From contig JALHRS010000019.1 of assembly GCA_022841325.1 (NCBI GenBank), positions 1 to 64,000 on the forward strand: a DNA stretch of 64,000 nt. Reading direction: 5' to 3'. Positions 1 to 8,065 of the stretch are shown one piece after another. The notes under the pieces are model-generated. The model saw only the letters and a program-made list of their open reading frames with translations. It ran no database searches and was not told where the DNA came from. Position 1 is the first letter of the stretch; each line of letters begins with the position of its first letter. A program made the translations under genes and the position numbers. This DNA is from Lysobacterales bacterium (GTDB lineage Bacteria > Pseudomonadota > Gammaproteobacteria > Xanthomonadales > SZUA-5).

Positions 1-14
1 TGCTCTTCCGATCT
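1..14. other. Residual Illumina TruSeq adapter at the contig end
   Basis: The bases TGCTCTTCCGATCT are identical to the 3' end of the TruSeq read-2 adapter; the first T fits read 2 better than read 1. Genomic sequence probably begins at 15. This is an assembly artefact, not biology, and it means the porin gene next to it is truncated by the contig end. Confidence 0.93.
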
Positions 15-15
15 C

Positions 16-1194
16 CCCACACTGGAGGAGATGTGGCAGCTGGTGCAGAAGCAGCAGGCGCAGATCGAGGCCTTGCAGAGCGAGCTCAAATCGGCTCGGG
101 AACAGGTCCTGATCACCGAGCAGAATGTACAGATGGCCGACCAGAAGATTGCGGCCAGCGAGCAGCGGCTGGATGAGACCGACGCCTCGCTGCAGGATCT
201 GGTCAGTGCCGTACCGGAATCCCCGGCCTGGGTCGAGAACACCAGTTTCGGCGGCTATGGCGAGCTGCACTACAACGGCGGCGACACCGACAAGATCGAT
301 CTGCACCGCTTCGTGCTGTTCTTCGGACACCAGTTCAGCGATCGCGTGCGCTTCAATTCCGAGCTGGAAGTCGAGCACGCCCTGGTCGGCGAGGGCAAGC
401 CCGGTGAAGTCGAACTGGAACAGGCTTATGTCGAGTTTGATCTGAACGACAACCTGCGCGCCCGGGGCGGTCTGTTCCTGGTTCCGGTCGGCATGCTCAA
501 CGAGTACCACGAGCCACCGGTCTTCTACGGCGTGGAACGCAATCCGGTCGAGTCGCGGATCATTCCGACGACCTGGTGGGAAGCCGGCGGTTCGCTGTCC
601 GGCCAGTTTGCGCAGGGCCTGGACTGGGATTTCGCCATGCATTCGGGACTCAAGGCCAGCGCCAGTTCGCGCTACACCATTCGCTCAGGCCGTCAGAAAG
701 TGGCCGAAGCCGTGGCCAAGGACGCCGCCTTCACCGCGCGTATCCGCTACAGCGCCATTCCCGGTCTGCAGCTGGCTGCCAGCTTCCAGCACCAGCAGGA
801 CATCACCCAGAGCGCCGACCCGACCGCAGGCGCGGCCAATCTGTTCGAGACCCATGCGGTCTGGAACACCGGCGGCTTTGGCCTCAAGGCGCTGTATGCA
901 CGCTGGCAGCTGCAGGGCAGCGGCCCGGAATCGCTGGGAGCAGACGTCCAGGAGGGTTACTACCTGGAGCCGTCCTATCGCTTCTCGCCGACCATCGGCG
1001 TCTTTGCCCGCTATAACATCTGGGACAACCTGGCCGGCGACTCGATCGACAGCGAGTGGCGCCAGACCGATGTCGGCATCAACTACTGGCCGCATCCGGA
1101 CGTGGTGTTGAAGGCCGACTACCAGTTCCAGGATGGCCCGGGCAACACCGACGGCGACGACCGCATCAATCTCGGCATCGGCTATCAGTTCTGA
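16..1194 (+). CDS. Outer-membrane porin, 5'-truncated by the contig end
   Basis: This is a beta-barrel porin of the outer membrane, of the general OprO/OprP-like or DcaP-like kind. The frame stays open from the adapter junction, so the first in-frame ATG at 31 is probably not the true start and the signal peptide is missing. The visible N-terminus is a coiled coil of about 55 residues rich in Gln, Glu, Ala and Leu, as these porins often carry just after the signal peptide. It is followed by about 320 residues of alternating hydrophobic and polar strands (for example GYGELHYN, RFNSELEVEH, LKADYQFQDG). The protein ends in Phe (GIGYQF), the usual C-terminal signature recognised by the BAM complex. 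The substrate cannot be inferred. Confidence 0.85.
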   Translation, partial: PTLEEMWQLVQKQQAQIEALQSELKSAREQVLITEQNVQMADQKIAASEQRLDETDASLQDLVSAVPESPAWVENTSFGGYGELHYNGGDTDKIDLHRFVLFFGHQFSDRVRFNSELEVEHALVGEGKPGEVELEQAYVEFDLNDNLRARGGLFLVPVGMLNEYHEPPVFYGVERNPVESRIIPTTWWEAGGSLSGQFAQGLDWDFAMHSGLKASASSRYTIRSGRQKVAEAVAKDAAFTARIRYSAIPGLQLAASFQHQQDITQSADPTAGAANLFETHAVWNTGGFGLKALYARWQLQGSGPESLGADVQEGYYLEPSYRFSPTIGVFARYNIWDNLAGDSIDSEWRQTDVGINYWPHPDVVLKADYQFQDGPGNTDGDDRINLGIGYQF

Positions 1195-1244
1195 TCTAGC
1201 CCGCGAGTCGATGTTGCGGAATGGTTCGGGAGCGCCGCGGCTGT

Positions 1245-1318
1245 GGAGGGCGCCGCGCTGCGGCGCCGCTTTGCCTGGCGCGGAAATCAAGAGCGGCCGC
1301 GCAGGCGCGCGTCCCTCC
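1245..1318 (+). repeat. Dispersed repeat family A, copy 1
   Basis: This is a block of about 74 bases beginning GGAGGGCGCCGCGCTG, with a central CGCCGCTTTGCCTGG and ending with GCGGCCGCGCAGGCGCGCGT. Related copies are at 16293-16367 (same orientation) and 41268-41333 (opposite orientation), all in intergenic DNA. The flanks are self-complementary, so it could fold in RNA or single-stranded DNA. Confidence 0.75.
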
Positions 1319-1499
1319 CAAGAACCGCTCCGATCCAGCAAGGTCGTTCGTGGCGCGTGGGCAACTTCGGGCCGAAGTGGGCGCTCTCCATAAACGCCTC
1401 TCTTGTAGCCCGACGCGCGCGCAGCGCTTGCCAGGCGGTGACGCCGCGCCGCAGCGCGGCCCATCGACGGCAGCGATCCTCAGCTTCCAGCGGGATGTC

Positions 1500-1590
1500 T
1501 CACGCGCAGGCGCGGAGAATGCGGAGATGGGCAATCGCCAGCGAGCACCCTTGGCCTTTCTCCGCGCCCTCCGCGCCTCCGCGTGAATTG
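1500..1590. repeat. Inverted-repeat element family B, copy 1 (diverged)
   Basis: The left arm has CACGCGCAGGCGCGGAGAA and the right arm has the complementary TTCTCCGCGCCCTCCGCG, leaving a loop of about 40 bases. The same arms occur at 10971-11085, 14016-14125 and 21968-22217, plus a half element near 20628-20690. Confidence 0.7.
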
Positions 1591-1649
1591 AACCAGCTCG
1601 AATCAGGTAGCTTTCATGCCTGCAAACCGGAAGTACCCGAGAAGGTGGC

Positions 1650-2474
1650 ATGACTGGCCCTTTGCTGACCAGCAAGAACCATGAGCAACTCTGCCGCGGG
1701 CGCAGTGCGGGCGAGTTGAGCCTCAGCTGCAGTCTGGACCTGGACCGATCCACCACCGTGGTCGAATTGCAGCCCGAGCACTGGTGCTGGCAGGGCCAGG
1801 CCTTCCCCTACCTCAGGAAGTGCAAGGATCGAACCATCTACCACTGGGACGGCAGCAGCTTCGAGCCGGTTGCGCGTTTCAACGGAGCCCTGATCAAGCT
1901 CGTGCCCACGCCCTGGGGGCCACCGACCTTCGAGATCGACGGTATCAAGATGCTGCCGACGGCCCAGATCTCTCCCTGGGACGACGCCAGGAACAAGGTC
2001 GGGCTGATCCAGCCCCGCGGCAAGCGCATCCTGGATACCTGCGGCGGCCTCGGTTATTTCGCCGCCTGGTGCCAGCAGGGTGGCGCGGCCAGCGTGCAGT
2101 CCTTCGAGAAGAACCCCGACGTGATCTGGCTGCGCAGCCTGAATCCCTGGTCACCGCGCACCGATGCCGTGCTGACGCTGACGCCGGGCGATGTCTCGGC
2201 GCAGATCCAGGCGCTGGACAGCGCCTCCTTCGACGCCGCCCTCCACGACCCGCCGCGTTTCGGCATCGCCGGCGAGCTCTACTCGCAGACTTTCTACGAT
2301 CAGCTCGCCCGGGTACTCAAACCCGGCGGCAAACTGTTCCACTACACCGGCAGCCCCAACAAGCTCACCAGCGGCCGCGACGTGCCCCGGGAGGTCGTCG
2401 GTCGATTGCGGCTGGCGAGTTTTGCGGCTGAACTCCATGGGGACGGAATTCTGGCGACAAGGCACAGCGCTTGA
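1650..2474 (+). CDS. Class I SAM-dependent methyltransferase
   Basis: This 274-residue protein has a class I (Rossmann) methyltransferase core in its C-terminal two thirds. The SAM-binding motif I is DTCGGLGYF (residues 129-137), a catalytic-loop-like HDPPRF lies at 199-204 and LKPGGKLFHY at about 223-232. The overall layout resembles the COG2521 group of predicted methyltransferases, whose substrates are mostly unknown. The DPPR motif is of the D/N-PP-Y/F type found in enzymes acting on planar nitrogen substrates, but the target here is not known. The N-terminal 100 residues are family-specific. The start is supported by AGAAGG a few bases upstream. It stands alone between repeats and the phospholipase-like gene. 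Confidence 0.85.
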   Translation: MTGPLLTSKNHEQLCRGRSAGELSLSCSLDLDRSTTVVELQPEHWCWQGQAFPYLRKCKDRTIYHWDGSSFEPVARFNGALIKLVPTPWGPPTFEIDGIKMLPTAQISPWDDARNKVGLIQPRGKRILDTCGGLGYFAAWCQQGGAASVQSFEKNPDVIWLRSLNPWSPRTDAVLTLTPGDVSAQIQALDSASFDAALHDPPRFGIAGELYSQTFYDQLARVLKPGGKLFHYTGSPNKLTSGRDVPREVVGRLRLASFAAELHGDGILATRHSA

Positions 2475-2607
2475 CGTGCGGATTCGAACTCAGCGCTGTT
2501 CGGGCGATTGCAAGTACGGATTCTGGAACTGCACTCTGGCGCAGGCGCATGCAGCCTGCGGAAGACTGGCGTCATGGCGCATCATCAGCGCCACCGCCCA
2601 GTCGACG

Positions 2608-3030
2608 ATGCGTGCAAACCCCGTGCCTGACCATGATTCCCATCAGCGGCATCGGCGCCTGGCACTGTTGATCGGCACACTCGCACTGGCGGCCTGCGCC
2701 AGCGCGCATGATCGTGCCCGCTACGCCGCCAGGGAGACTCCGCCCAGGCCGCTCCACACCGACGGCTGCACGCTGGTGCCGGACTTCAACTTCAGCGCTT
2801 GCTGCGACGCCCATGATCGCCATTATTGGCAGGGCGGCTCCTGCGCCGAGCGACGCCAGGCCGATCGCGAACTGGTGCAGTGCATACGCCAGGCCGGGCA
2901 TCCCCATCTGGCGCCACTCTATGGAATCGGCGTCCGCCTCGGCGGTACCGATATCTGGCCGACACCCTGGCGCTGGGGCTTCGGTTGGCCATACGGACTG
3001 TCCTGCAGCTCCGTCGGGACACCACACTAG
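2608..3030 (+). CDS. Small putative lipoprotein with a phospholipase A2-like CCxxHD motif
   Basis: The 140-residue reading has an N-terminal hydrophobic stretch ending in a lipobox-like LAAC (Cys30). A Cys-rich core follows in which CCDAHD (residues 65-70) resembles the catalytic His-Asp pair of the phospholipase A2 fold, preceded by DGCTLVPDFNF and followed by further cysteines at 79 and 92. This suggests a secreted or lipid-anchored PLA2-fold protein, possibly a phospholipase, although calcium-loop residues are not obvious. Start choice is uncertain; ATG 2608 gives the best signal sequence. The last residues (VGTPH) and the stop codon are encoded by the terminal sequence of the adjacent MITE-like element, so the original C-terminus may have been replaced. 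A second PLA2-like gene lies just downstream. Confidence 0.6.
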   Translation: MRANPVPDHDSHQRHRRLALLIGTLALAACASAHDRARYAARETPPRPLHTDGCTLVPDFNFSACCDAHDRHYWQGGSCAERRQADRELVQCIRQAGHPHLAPLYGIGVRLGGTDIWPTPWRWGFGWPYGLSCSSVGTPH

Positions 3031-3041
3031 TGTGGTGTCCC
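3016..3041. repeat. Perfect 26-bp palindrome at the gene/MITE junction
   Basis: GGGACACCACACT is followed directly by its exact reverse complement AGTGTGGTGTCCC. It overlaps the last codons and stop of the PLA2-like gene and forms the left end of the MITE-like element. It could fold as a strong hairpin in mRNA and may act as a transcript end, although no T-run follows. Confidence 0.85.
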
Positions 3042-3187
3042 ATAAACAGGTTGAAGACATTTCCGATGGATTTCGGCCCGAGGCAAGGCGCGAGGAGAAG
3101 TCATAGCAGCGCTATGGCGCCGACGAGCAACGCGGCAATCGGGTCGAAAGACGCGGAAATGATTCAAGGTATTTGTGGGACACCACA
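3031..3187. mobile_element. MITE-like non-autonomous element with CTAG direct repeats
   Basis: This 157-bp element starts TGTGGTGTCCC and ends GGGACACCACA, an exact 11-bp terminal inverted repeat. The similarity continues imperfectly to about 34 bases (ends near ACATTTCCG and CGGAAATGAT). CTAG flanks it on both sides (3027-3030 and 3188-3191), fitting the 4-bp YTAR target duplications known for many IS5-family elements. It has no coding capacity and an internal hairpin (CATAGC/GCTATG near 3102-3116). The GGGACACCACA just left of the first CTAG is a further copy of the end sequence, which suggests repeated insertion or a truncated neighbour copy. Confidence 0.75.
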
Positions 3188-3363
3188 CTAGCTTGCAGAT
3201 TTCGCAAGTGCTGTTCCTGTTTGCTGGCATCGCTGCCGCTAGGACTTTCCTTACTCTGGCGCTCACCGGAAGTCCCGGTGACAGGCATGCGGCCCCGGGT
3301 GGAGGTCGCGTGCATCCAGCCGAGCATTTTGCTCGATCAATCTTATTGGGGTGGGGAACGCTC

Positions 3364-4179
3364 ATGAACAATCGAATACTGGGTCTGGCGCTGCTTGCAG
3401 CGCTCGGAGTGGCAACGATGTACCCGACGCAGACGCAGGCGCAGCAAGCGCAGGGAAAGTACACCAGCACCATCGGCACCGTTGAACTCAATGCCGAGAG
3501 CAGCTATCAGGACCTCCCCAGGCTGGACGCCAGCCAGAAGCTCGCGACCCATCGCTACACGCTGCTGTTGCCCAAGGGTGCCTCCCTGCACCCGGTGCCC
3601 GACGAGGAAGGCCAGACCTTTCTGCATGCGGAGATCCTGGTGAAGGACGCCAAGGGCCAGGTCATCGGCACCGTGGATTCGGCCTGGGCCCAGGATGCCA
3701 ACGGCGAATCACTGGCCACCTTCTTCATGATCGACGGAAACACGCTGATCCAGACGGTCGATACCTCGAATGCCGCCGAGAAGACGGCGACGGCGGTGTT
3801 GATGTACGCGGGCGCCCAGGCACCGGGTATTGATGCCGCCCGGGGCTGGCAACAGACCAAGGCCTATGTCGGCATACCGTCGAACTATCGCTACGGGAGC
3901 CAGTACACGCCGAGATCACTGCATGACTATTGCACCAGCTCGCCGGACGAGTTTCCCAATCCACTCGGTGCCAATGCGAACTTCCGCGGCCCCTGTGCCC
4001 GTCACGACATGTGCTACGAAGCCCATACGGCCGGCAAGACCACCTGCGACAACAACCTGTGGAGCCATATGGTCTCGAACTGCCAGTACACCTACGCCTG
4101 GTACAACCCGGTGCGTCAGACCTGCATCAACACCGCGCACGTCTACTGGGTTGCCGTGAAGTCCTTCGGCGGCTACTGA
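3364..4179 (+). CDS. Secreted protein with prokaryotic phospholipase A2 domain
   Basis: This is a 271-residue exported protein. ATG 3364 is preceded by a G-rich ribosome site and opens a signal peptide (residues 1-27, hydrophobic core then TQAQA). Residues 30-165 are a family-specific domain without recognised motifs. The C-terminal 95 residues match the prokaryotic phospholipase A2 fold: DYCTSSPDEFPNP (188-200), then CARHDMCYEAH (211-221) with the catalytic His214-Asp215 pair and cysteines placed for disulfides. It would hydrolyse the sn-2 ester of glycerophospholipids outside the cytoplasm. The neighbouring upstream gene carries a similar CCxxHD motif, and a mobile element lies between them. 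Whether it acts on self membranes, prey or nutrients is unknown. Confidence 0.8.
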   Translation: MNNRILGLALLAALGVATMYPTQTQAQQAQGKYTSTIGTVELNAESSYQDLPRLDASQKLATHRYTLLLPKGASLHPVPDEEGQTFLHAEILVKDAKGQVIGTVDSAWAQDANGESLATFFMIDGNTLIQTVDTSNAAEKTATAVLMYAGAQAPGIDAARGWQQTKAYVGIPSNYRYGSQYTPRSLHDYCTSSPDEFPNPLGANANFRGPCARHDMCYEAHTAGKTTCDNNLWSHMVSNCQYTYAWYNPVRQTCINTAHVYWVAVKSFGGY

Positions 4180-4247
4180 GCTACCGGCTGAGGTCCCTGC
4201 TCCCAACCCGGAGCGGGGACAGTGACTGATCGGTCAGGAAAACCCTT

Positions 4248-4275
4248 CCGGATCCTGCTGGCACGCAGGATCCGG
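4248..4275. terminator. Hairpin between convergent genes, probable terminator
   Basis: CCGGATCCTGC and its exact complement GCAGGATCCGG form an 11-bp stem with a 6-base loop. It lies between the end of the phospholipase gene and the end of the convergent LysR gene. On the minus strand it is followed by GGTTTTCC, a short T-run, so it may serve mainly the LysR transcript. Confidence 0.6.
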
Positions 4276-4315
4276 CTTGCAATCAGTCAATCAACGGTTG
4301 TCACCGCGACCGACC

Positions 4316-5371
4316 CTACAAGGTCCACGGCTTGTAGGCCGTGGGCGCTCCCTGGTCACCAGAACCGATCGCCGTGAGATTCGACTTCCCGATCTGGGCT
4401 TGTTCCAACTGCTTTCGGTAGTGCGCCTCCAGCGGCGAGGAGACGGCGAAGGCATCAATGCGCTGCAGCGCGCCCATCGCCAGCTCCAGCAGGGCCGTGA
4501 CCTTGGATGAGCGCACGCTGGCCCGACGCAAGGTGGCGCAGATCATGATGGGTCTGAAACGCCAATGCGGCAGAACCGGCTCCAGTTCGCCGGCGCTGGC
4601 GGCGCGGGCCAGAAAGCCCAGAGGCATGCGGCCAATGCCGGCGCCACAGATGGTTGCGGTATACAGCACCCGCACCTCGGAACTCAGGAACATGCTGCCC
4701 GACGCCGGCACCACCAGCTCCCGCCCATCCTCGTGAAACAGCAACCAGTCGGTGGCCTTGCCACGATTGGACACGGCGCGGATGGTCCGATGCTCAAGCA
4801 GTTCCTCGGCCGACTCGGGCCGTCCAGCGTGATCGAGATAGCGCGGCGCCGCCGCCAGTACGGTCGGATGCTGTGCCAGCACCAGGTCACCGGGATGACG
4901 GTCCGGGGCATCGGTCAGGTATAGAGCGGCGTCGAATCCGCGGCCAATCACATCGACCGGACGATCCGAGAGATGCATCTCGATCGACAACTCGGGGTGC
5001 CGGTTGAACAACGCCACAAAATCGGCCAGAACGCCGGTTTCCGCGGCGGCCGTAGGCAAGCAGATCCGCAAGGTGCCGCGCAGTTCGTCGGCCTTCGAGC
5101 GCAAGGCCGCTTCCGCCTCGCGGACCACGTGCAGGATGGTCTCGGCACGGGCATGAAACTCCCGTCCGTGCTCGGTCAGCACCAGCATGCGGCTGCTGCG
5201 ATCAATCAGACGCACGCCCAGTGCCCGCTCCAGATCGGACAGCCGACGACTCACCAGCGACACTGACAGACCTGCCGCCACCGCCGCAGCAGTCAGTGAT
5301 CCACGCTCGACCACGCGGACGAACAGCTCTACATCTTCGATTCGATCAACGCCCGATCTGCTCACCTTCAC
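4316..5371 (-). CDS. LysR-type transcriptional regulator
   Basis: This is a DNA-binding regulator with the LysR winged helix-turn-helix at the N-terminus (DVELFVRVVERGSLTAAAVA through SLVSRRLSDLERALGVRL). It has a linker helix and an effector-binding domain containing RICLPTAAAETG and the LSIEMHLSDR strand. The open frame extends to a TTG at 5428. GTG 5371 gives a normal LysR N-terminus, so I prefer it, but the start is not certain. From this start it has 351 residues, longer than the usual 300 or so. The extra length is a C-terminal tail of about 50 residues without recognised motifs. It follows the MFS gene on the same strand with a short gap, so it probably regulates or is co-transcribed with that exporter. 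Confidence 0.85.
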   Translation of the reverse strand: MKVSRSGVDRIEDVELFVRVVERGSLTAAAVAAGLSVSLVSRRLSDLERALGVRLIDRSSRMLVLTEHGREFHARAETILHVVREAEAALRSKADELRGTLRICLPTAAAETGVLADFVALFNRHPELSIEMHLSDRPVDVIGRGFDAALYLTDAPDRHPGDLVLAQHPTVLAAAPRYLDHAGRPESAEELLEHRTIRAVSNRGKATDWLLFHEDGRELVVPASGSMFLSSEVRVLYTATICGAGIGRMPLGFLARAASAGELEPVLPHWRFRPIMICATLRRASVRSSKVTALLELAMGALQRIDAFAVSSPLEAHYRKQLEQAQIGKSNLTAIGSGDQGAPTAYKPWTL

Positions 5372-5454
5372 CAGCCTGATCCCGGGGTCGAAACGGAGGA
5401 AGCTATCAGCCTCATGGCAGCGCGGCAATGAGCGACCCGCTGGAACCGAGCCGG

Positions 5455-6960
5455 TTACGGGCAGTCACGGCACACTCTGTCCTTGCCATCCATGGTCCCC
5501 GGGCATGACCGCCGCCTAGACCACAGCAACAGCACCAGCGCGGCGGCAATCAGCGTCGAAGCCAGGGCGAAGCTCGAGTGGAGGCCACGCTCTGCGGCCT
5601 GCGCTGCAGAGACCCCGGCATCGGCCCCAGCCCTGCCCCAGGCGAACACTGCCGCCATCATTGAGGCGCCGGTGACCAACCCGAGGTTGCGCGAGAGGTT
5701 CAGCAGCCCCGACACCAGCCCACGCTGATCGGCTACAACCGAGGTCATCACCGCCGTGTTGTTGGCTGCCTGGAACAGGGCGTAGCCAGCGGTGACCAGC
5801 ACCAGCGGAACGATATAGCCGACGACCCCGAGGCGCGCTGGAATCGAGGCCAGCAGCAAGGCACCGAACAGCATGCCGAGCAGACCCACGCTGAGCATCC
5901 CCCCGGCGCCCAGATGATCGACCAGTCGCCCGGCCGGCACACCCACCAGCGCCGCCACGATGGGTCCGCAGGACATCAACAGACCGACCTTCGCCGCGTC
6001 GAGCGCAAAGGCATCGCTCAGATAAAAGGGGCCGACCACCAGCGTCGCCATCACCACCGCCGTGACCAGGGCACTGCTGGCGAAGCCGACACCCAGTTCC
6101 GGTTGACGCAGCAGCGCCAACCGAAGCAGCGGCGAATCAGCCCGTGCTTCGACGGCCCAGAACAGCCAGGCGAGGGCGAGGGCGACCACCAGCAGCAGTG
6201 CGTTGATGGTGCCGAAATGGCCACGGCCCTGAGTCATTGCCAGGGCGTATGCGGTCAGTGCCAGCGCCAGCAGCACGGTCCCGGCCAGATCGAAGCGGAT
6301 GCGCCGGAGCGCGCCCGACGGGCGGCCTCCCGGCAACAAGCGCCAGACCAGCAGCAGCGTGATCAGACCCAGCGGCAGGTTGATCAGAAACATCGCCGGC
6401 CAGCCGTACCGGGCAATCAGCAATCCACCCAGCGTGGGCCCAAGCGCAGTGCCTGCCGCCGACATGGTTCCAAGCAGCCCCATGGCGCTACCGGTCTGCT
6501 CTTTCGCCACCGCCTCGCCGACCATGGCCATGCTCAGGGCCATCATCGCCGCCGCGCCGAGACCCTGAAAGCCGCGGGCAAGCACCAGCAGCACCAGCGT
6601 CGGGGCGACGGCACAGGCCAGCGAGGCCACGATGAACAGGGCAAGCCCGGCCAGCAACAGACGCCGGCGTCCGATCAGATCGCCCAGACGTCCAAGCCCG
6701 ACGATGGATGTGGTGATCGCCAGCAGATAAGCCAGCACCACCCATTGAACGTCCTGAAATGACACGGCAAAGGCCATTGCCAGTGTCGGCAGACTGACGT
6801 TGGCGATGCTGGTGCCGAGTGCAGACAGCAATATGGTCAGCGCCAGACTGAGCAGCGCCCATCTGCCGGCTGTGGCCGTAGGCGAGACCGGGGGCGTGGC
6901 GGTGATGCGCGGGTTTGACACGTTGAAATCCTCAAGAACCGGAGCAGGAGTGGAAGCCAT
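5455..6960 (-). CDS. MFS drug exporter of the DHA2 (EmrB/QacA) type
   Basis: This is a 501-residue inner-membrane proton-coupled exporter with about 14 predicted transmembrane segments, the DHA2 layout. It carries the MFS motif A-like loop GRLGDLIGRRRLLL after the second helix and an antiporter motif C-like region (GTALGPTLGGLL) in the fifth helix. The first 30 residues are a cytoplasmic extension; the membrane part begins near WALLSLALTILLSALGTSIANV. It lies upstream of one LysR gene on the same strand and is divergent from another (7137-8048), so either regulator could control it in response to a toxic compound. The substrate cannot be assigned. Confidence 0.88.
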   Translation of the reverse strand: MASTPAPVLEDFNVSNPRITATPPVSPTATAGRWALLSLALTILLSALGTSIANVSLPTLAMAFAVSFQDVQWVVLAYLLAITTSIVGLGRLGDLIGRRRLLLAGLALFIVASLACAVAPTLVLLVLARGFQGLGAAAMMALSMAMVGEAVAKEQTGSAMGLLGTMSAAGTALGPTLGGLLIARYGWPAMFLINLPLGLITLLLVWRLLPGGRPSGALRRIRFDLAGTVLLALALTAYALAMTQGRGHFGTINALLLVVALALAWLFWAVEARADSPLLRLALLRQPELGVGFASSALVTAVVMATLVVGPFYLSDAFALDAAKVGLLMSCGPIVAALVGVPAGRLVDHLGAGGMLSVGLLGMLFGALLLASIPARLGVVGYIVPLVLVTAGYALFQAANNTAVMTSVVADQRGLVSGLLNLSRNLGLVTGASMMAAVFAWGRAGADAGVSAAQAAERGLHSSFALASTLIAAALVLLLWSRRRSCPGTMDGKDRVCRDCP

Positions 6961-7136
6961 TGCTCTTCGAGGGTCCGAGCCCAGATCGGCAACCGCTGTC
7001 GACGGTTGTCAGGAATGAGCCGCACCTTCAAAGATGGTCTTAGGCTAGAACCGGCTTTGGCATGGCGGAAGACGCAGCAAACACACTCTATTCGTGCAGC
7101 AAACGCCATGTCACACTGAAACACCAAGGTTCCGGA

Positions 7137-8048
7137 GTGGCGCTGGTGCCCGATCTGAATCTGCTGTTGACGCTGGATGTGCTTCTGGCCGAGGGCAATG
7201 TCGCCCGCGCCGCGCGTCGCCTGCACCTGAGTGCCTCGGCGATGAGCCGGGCCCTCGCGCGACTGCGCGAAACCACCGGCGATCCGCTGCTGGTCAGGGC
7301 CGGCCGCGGGCTGGTGCCGACCCCACGCGCGCTCGAAATGCGCGAGCGTGTGGGACCGCTGCTGGAGGAAGTACTGGCATTGCTGCGACCGGCCCGACTG
7401 CTGGATCCGGCAACGCTGACCCGTACCTTTGCGCTGCGCACCAGCGAGGGCTTCGTCGACAATTTCGGACCGGAACTGATCACCCGTATCAGAGCTCAGG
7501 CGCCCGGCGTTCGGCTGCACTTTCTGCTCAAACCGAACAAGGACAGCGCGCCGCTACGCGACGGCACGGTCGATCTGGAGACTGGGGTCATCGATCAGGA
7601 CATGGGCCCGGAAATCCGAACCCAGGGCCTGTTCCGTGACCGCCAGATCGGTGTCGTTCGCGCCGGCCACGCGCTGTGCCAGGGCGCGATCTCGGCGCAG
7701 CGCTTTGCTGCGGGCGATCATGTGTTGTTCTCGCGCCGGGCCGACGAACGCAGCCCGATTGACGAGGCGCTGGCCGCACTCGGGCTGACCCGCAGAATCA
7801 GTGCCATCGTCGGCGGGTTTTCTGCTGCACTGGCACTGGCCAGGCGCTCAGACCTGATCGCCTGCGTGCCCGAGCGCCACACCGAAAACCTGCGCGTCGG
7901 CATGCACGCATTCGCGCTGCCGCTGCCCCTGCCCGAGTTCACCGTCTCGATGCTCTGGCATCCGCGCCTGGACGCCGATCCAGCCCACCGCTGGCTGCGC
8001 CAGTGTCTGCGCGAGGTGTGTACCGATCAGCAGTCGGCGACGTCGTGA
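7137..8048 (+). CDS. LysR-type transcriptional regulator, divergent from the MFS exporter
   Basis: The protein has the LysR helix-turn-helix (LLAEGNVARAARRLHLSASA through MSRALARLRETTGDPLLV) and a C-terminal effector domain related to those of NodD/LeuO-like regulators. The ATG at 7062 would add 25 unstructured residues. GTG 7137 is preceded by AAGG and gives a typical start (VALVPDLNLLLTLDVLL), so it is preferred. The shared region with the MFS gene (about 6961-7136) is the classic place for LysR autoregulation and control of a divergent target. It ends only 17 bases before the convergent yghU-like gene. Confidence 0.85.
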   Translation: MALVPDLNLLLTLDVLLAEGNVARAARRLHLSASAMSRALARLRETTGDPLLVRAGRGLVPTPRALEMRERVGPLLEEVLALLRPARLLDPATLTRTFALRTSEGFVDNFGPELITRIRAQAPGVRLHFLLKPNKDSAPLRDGTVDLETGVIDQDMGPEIRTQGLFRDRQIGVVRAGHALCQGAISAQRFAAGDHVLFSRRADERSPIDEALAALGLTRRISAIVGGFSAALALARRSDLIACVPERHTENLRVGMHAFALPLPLPEFTVSMLWHPRLDADPAHRWLRQCLREVCTDQQSATS

Positions 8049-8065
8049 TCGACGGCCCGAGCGAC

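Larger units (their letters stand above)
1195..1649. other. Gene-free interval holding two dispersed repeats
   Basis: About 455 bases between the porin and the methyltransferase. It holds a copy of repeat family A (1245-1318) and a degenerate inverted-repeat element of family B (about 1500-1590). Several open frames cross it on both strands, but they are repeats or composition artefacts without recognisable protein features. Confidence 0.7.

Noticed and set aside
1221-1756. Several frames of 120-190 codons in the first repeat-rich gap
   Set aside because: They are Arg/Ala-rich readings of repeats A and B, and one runs into the methyltransferase gene.
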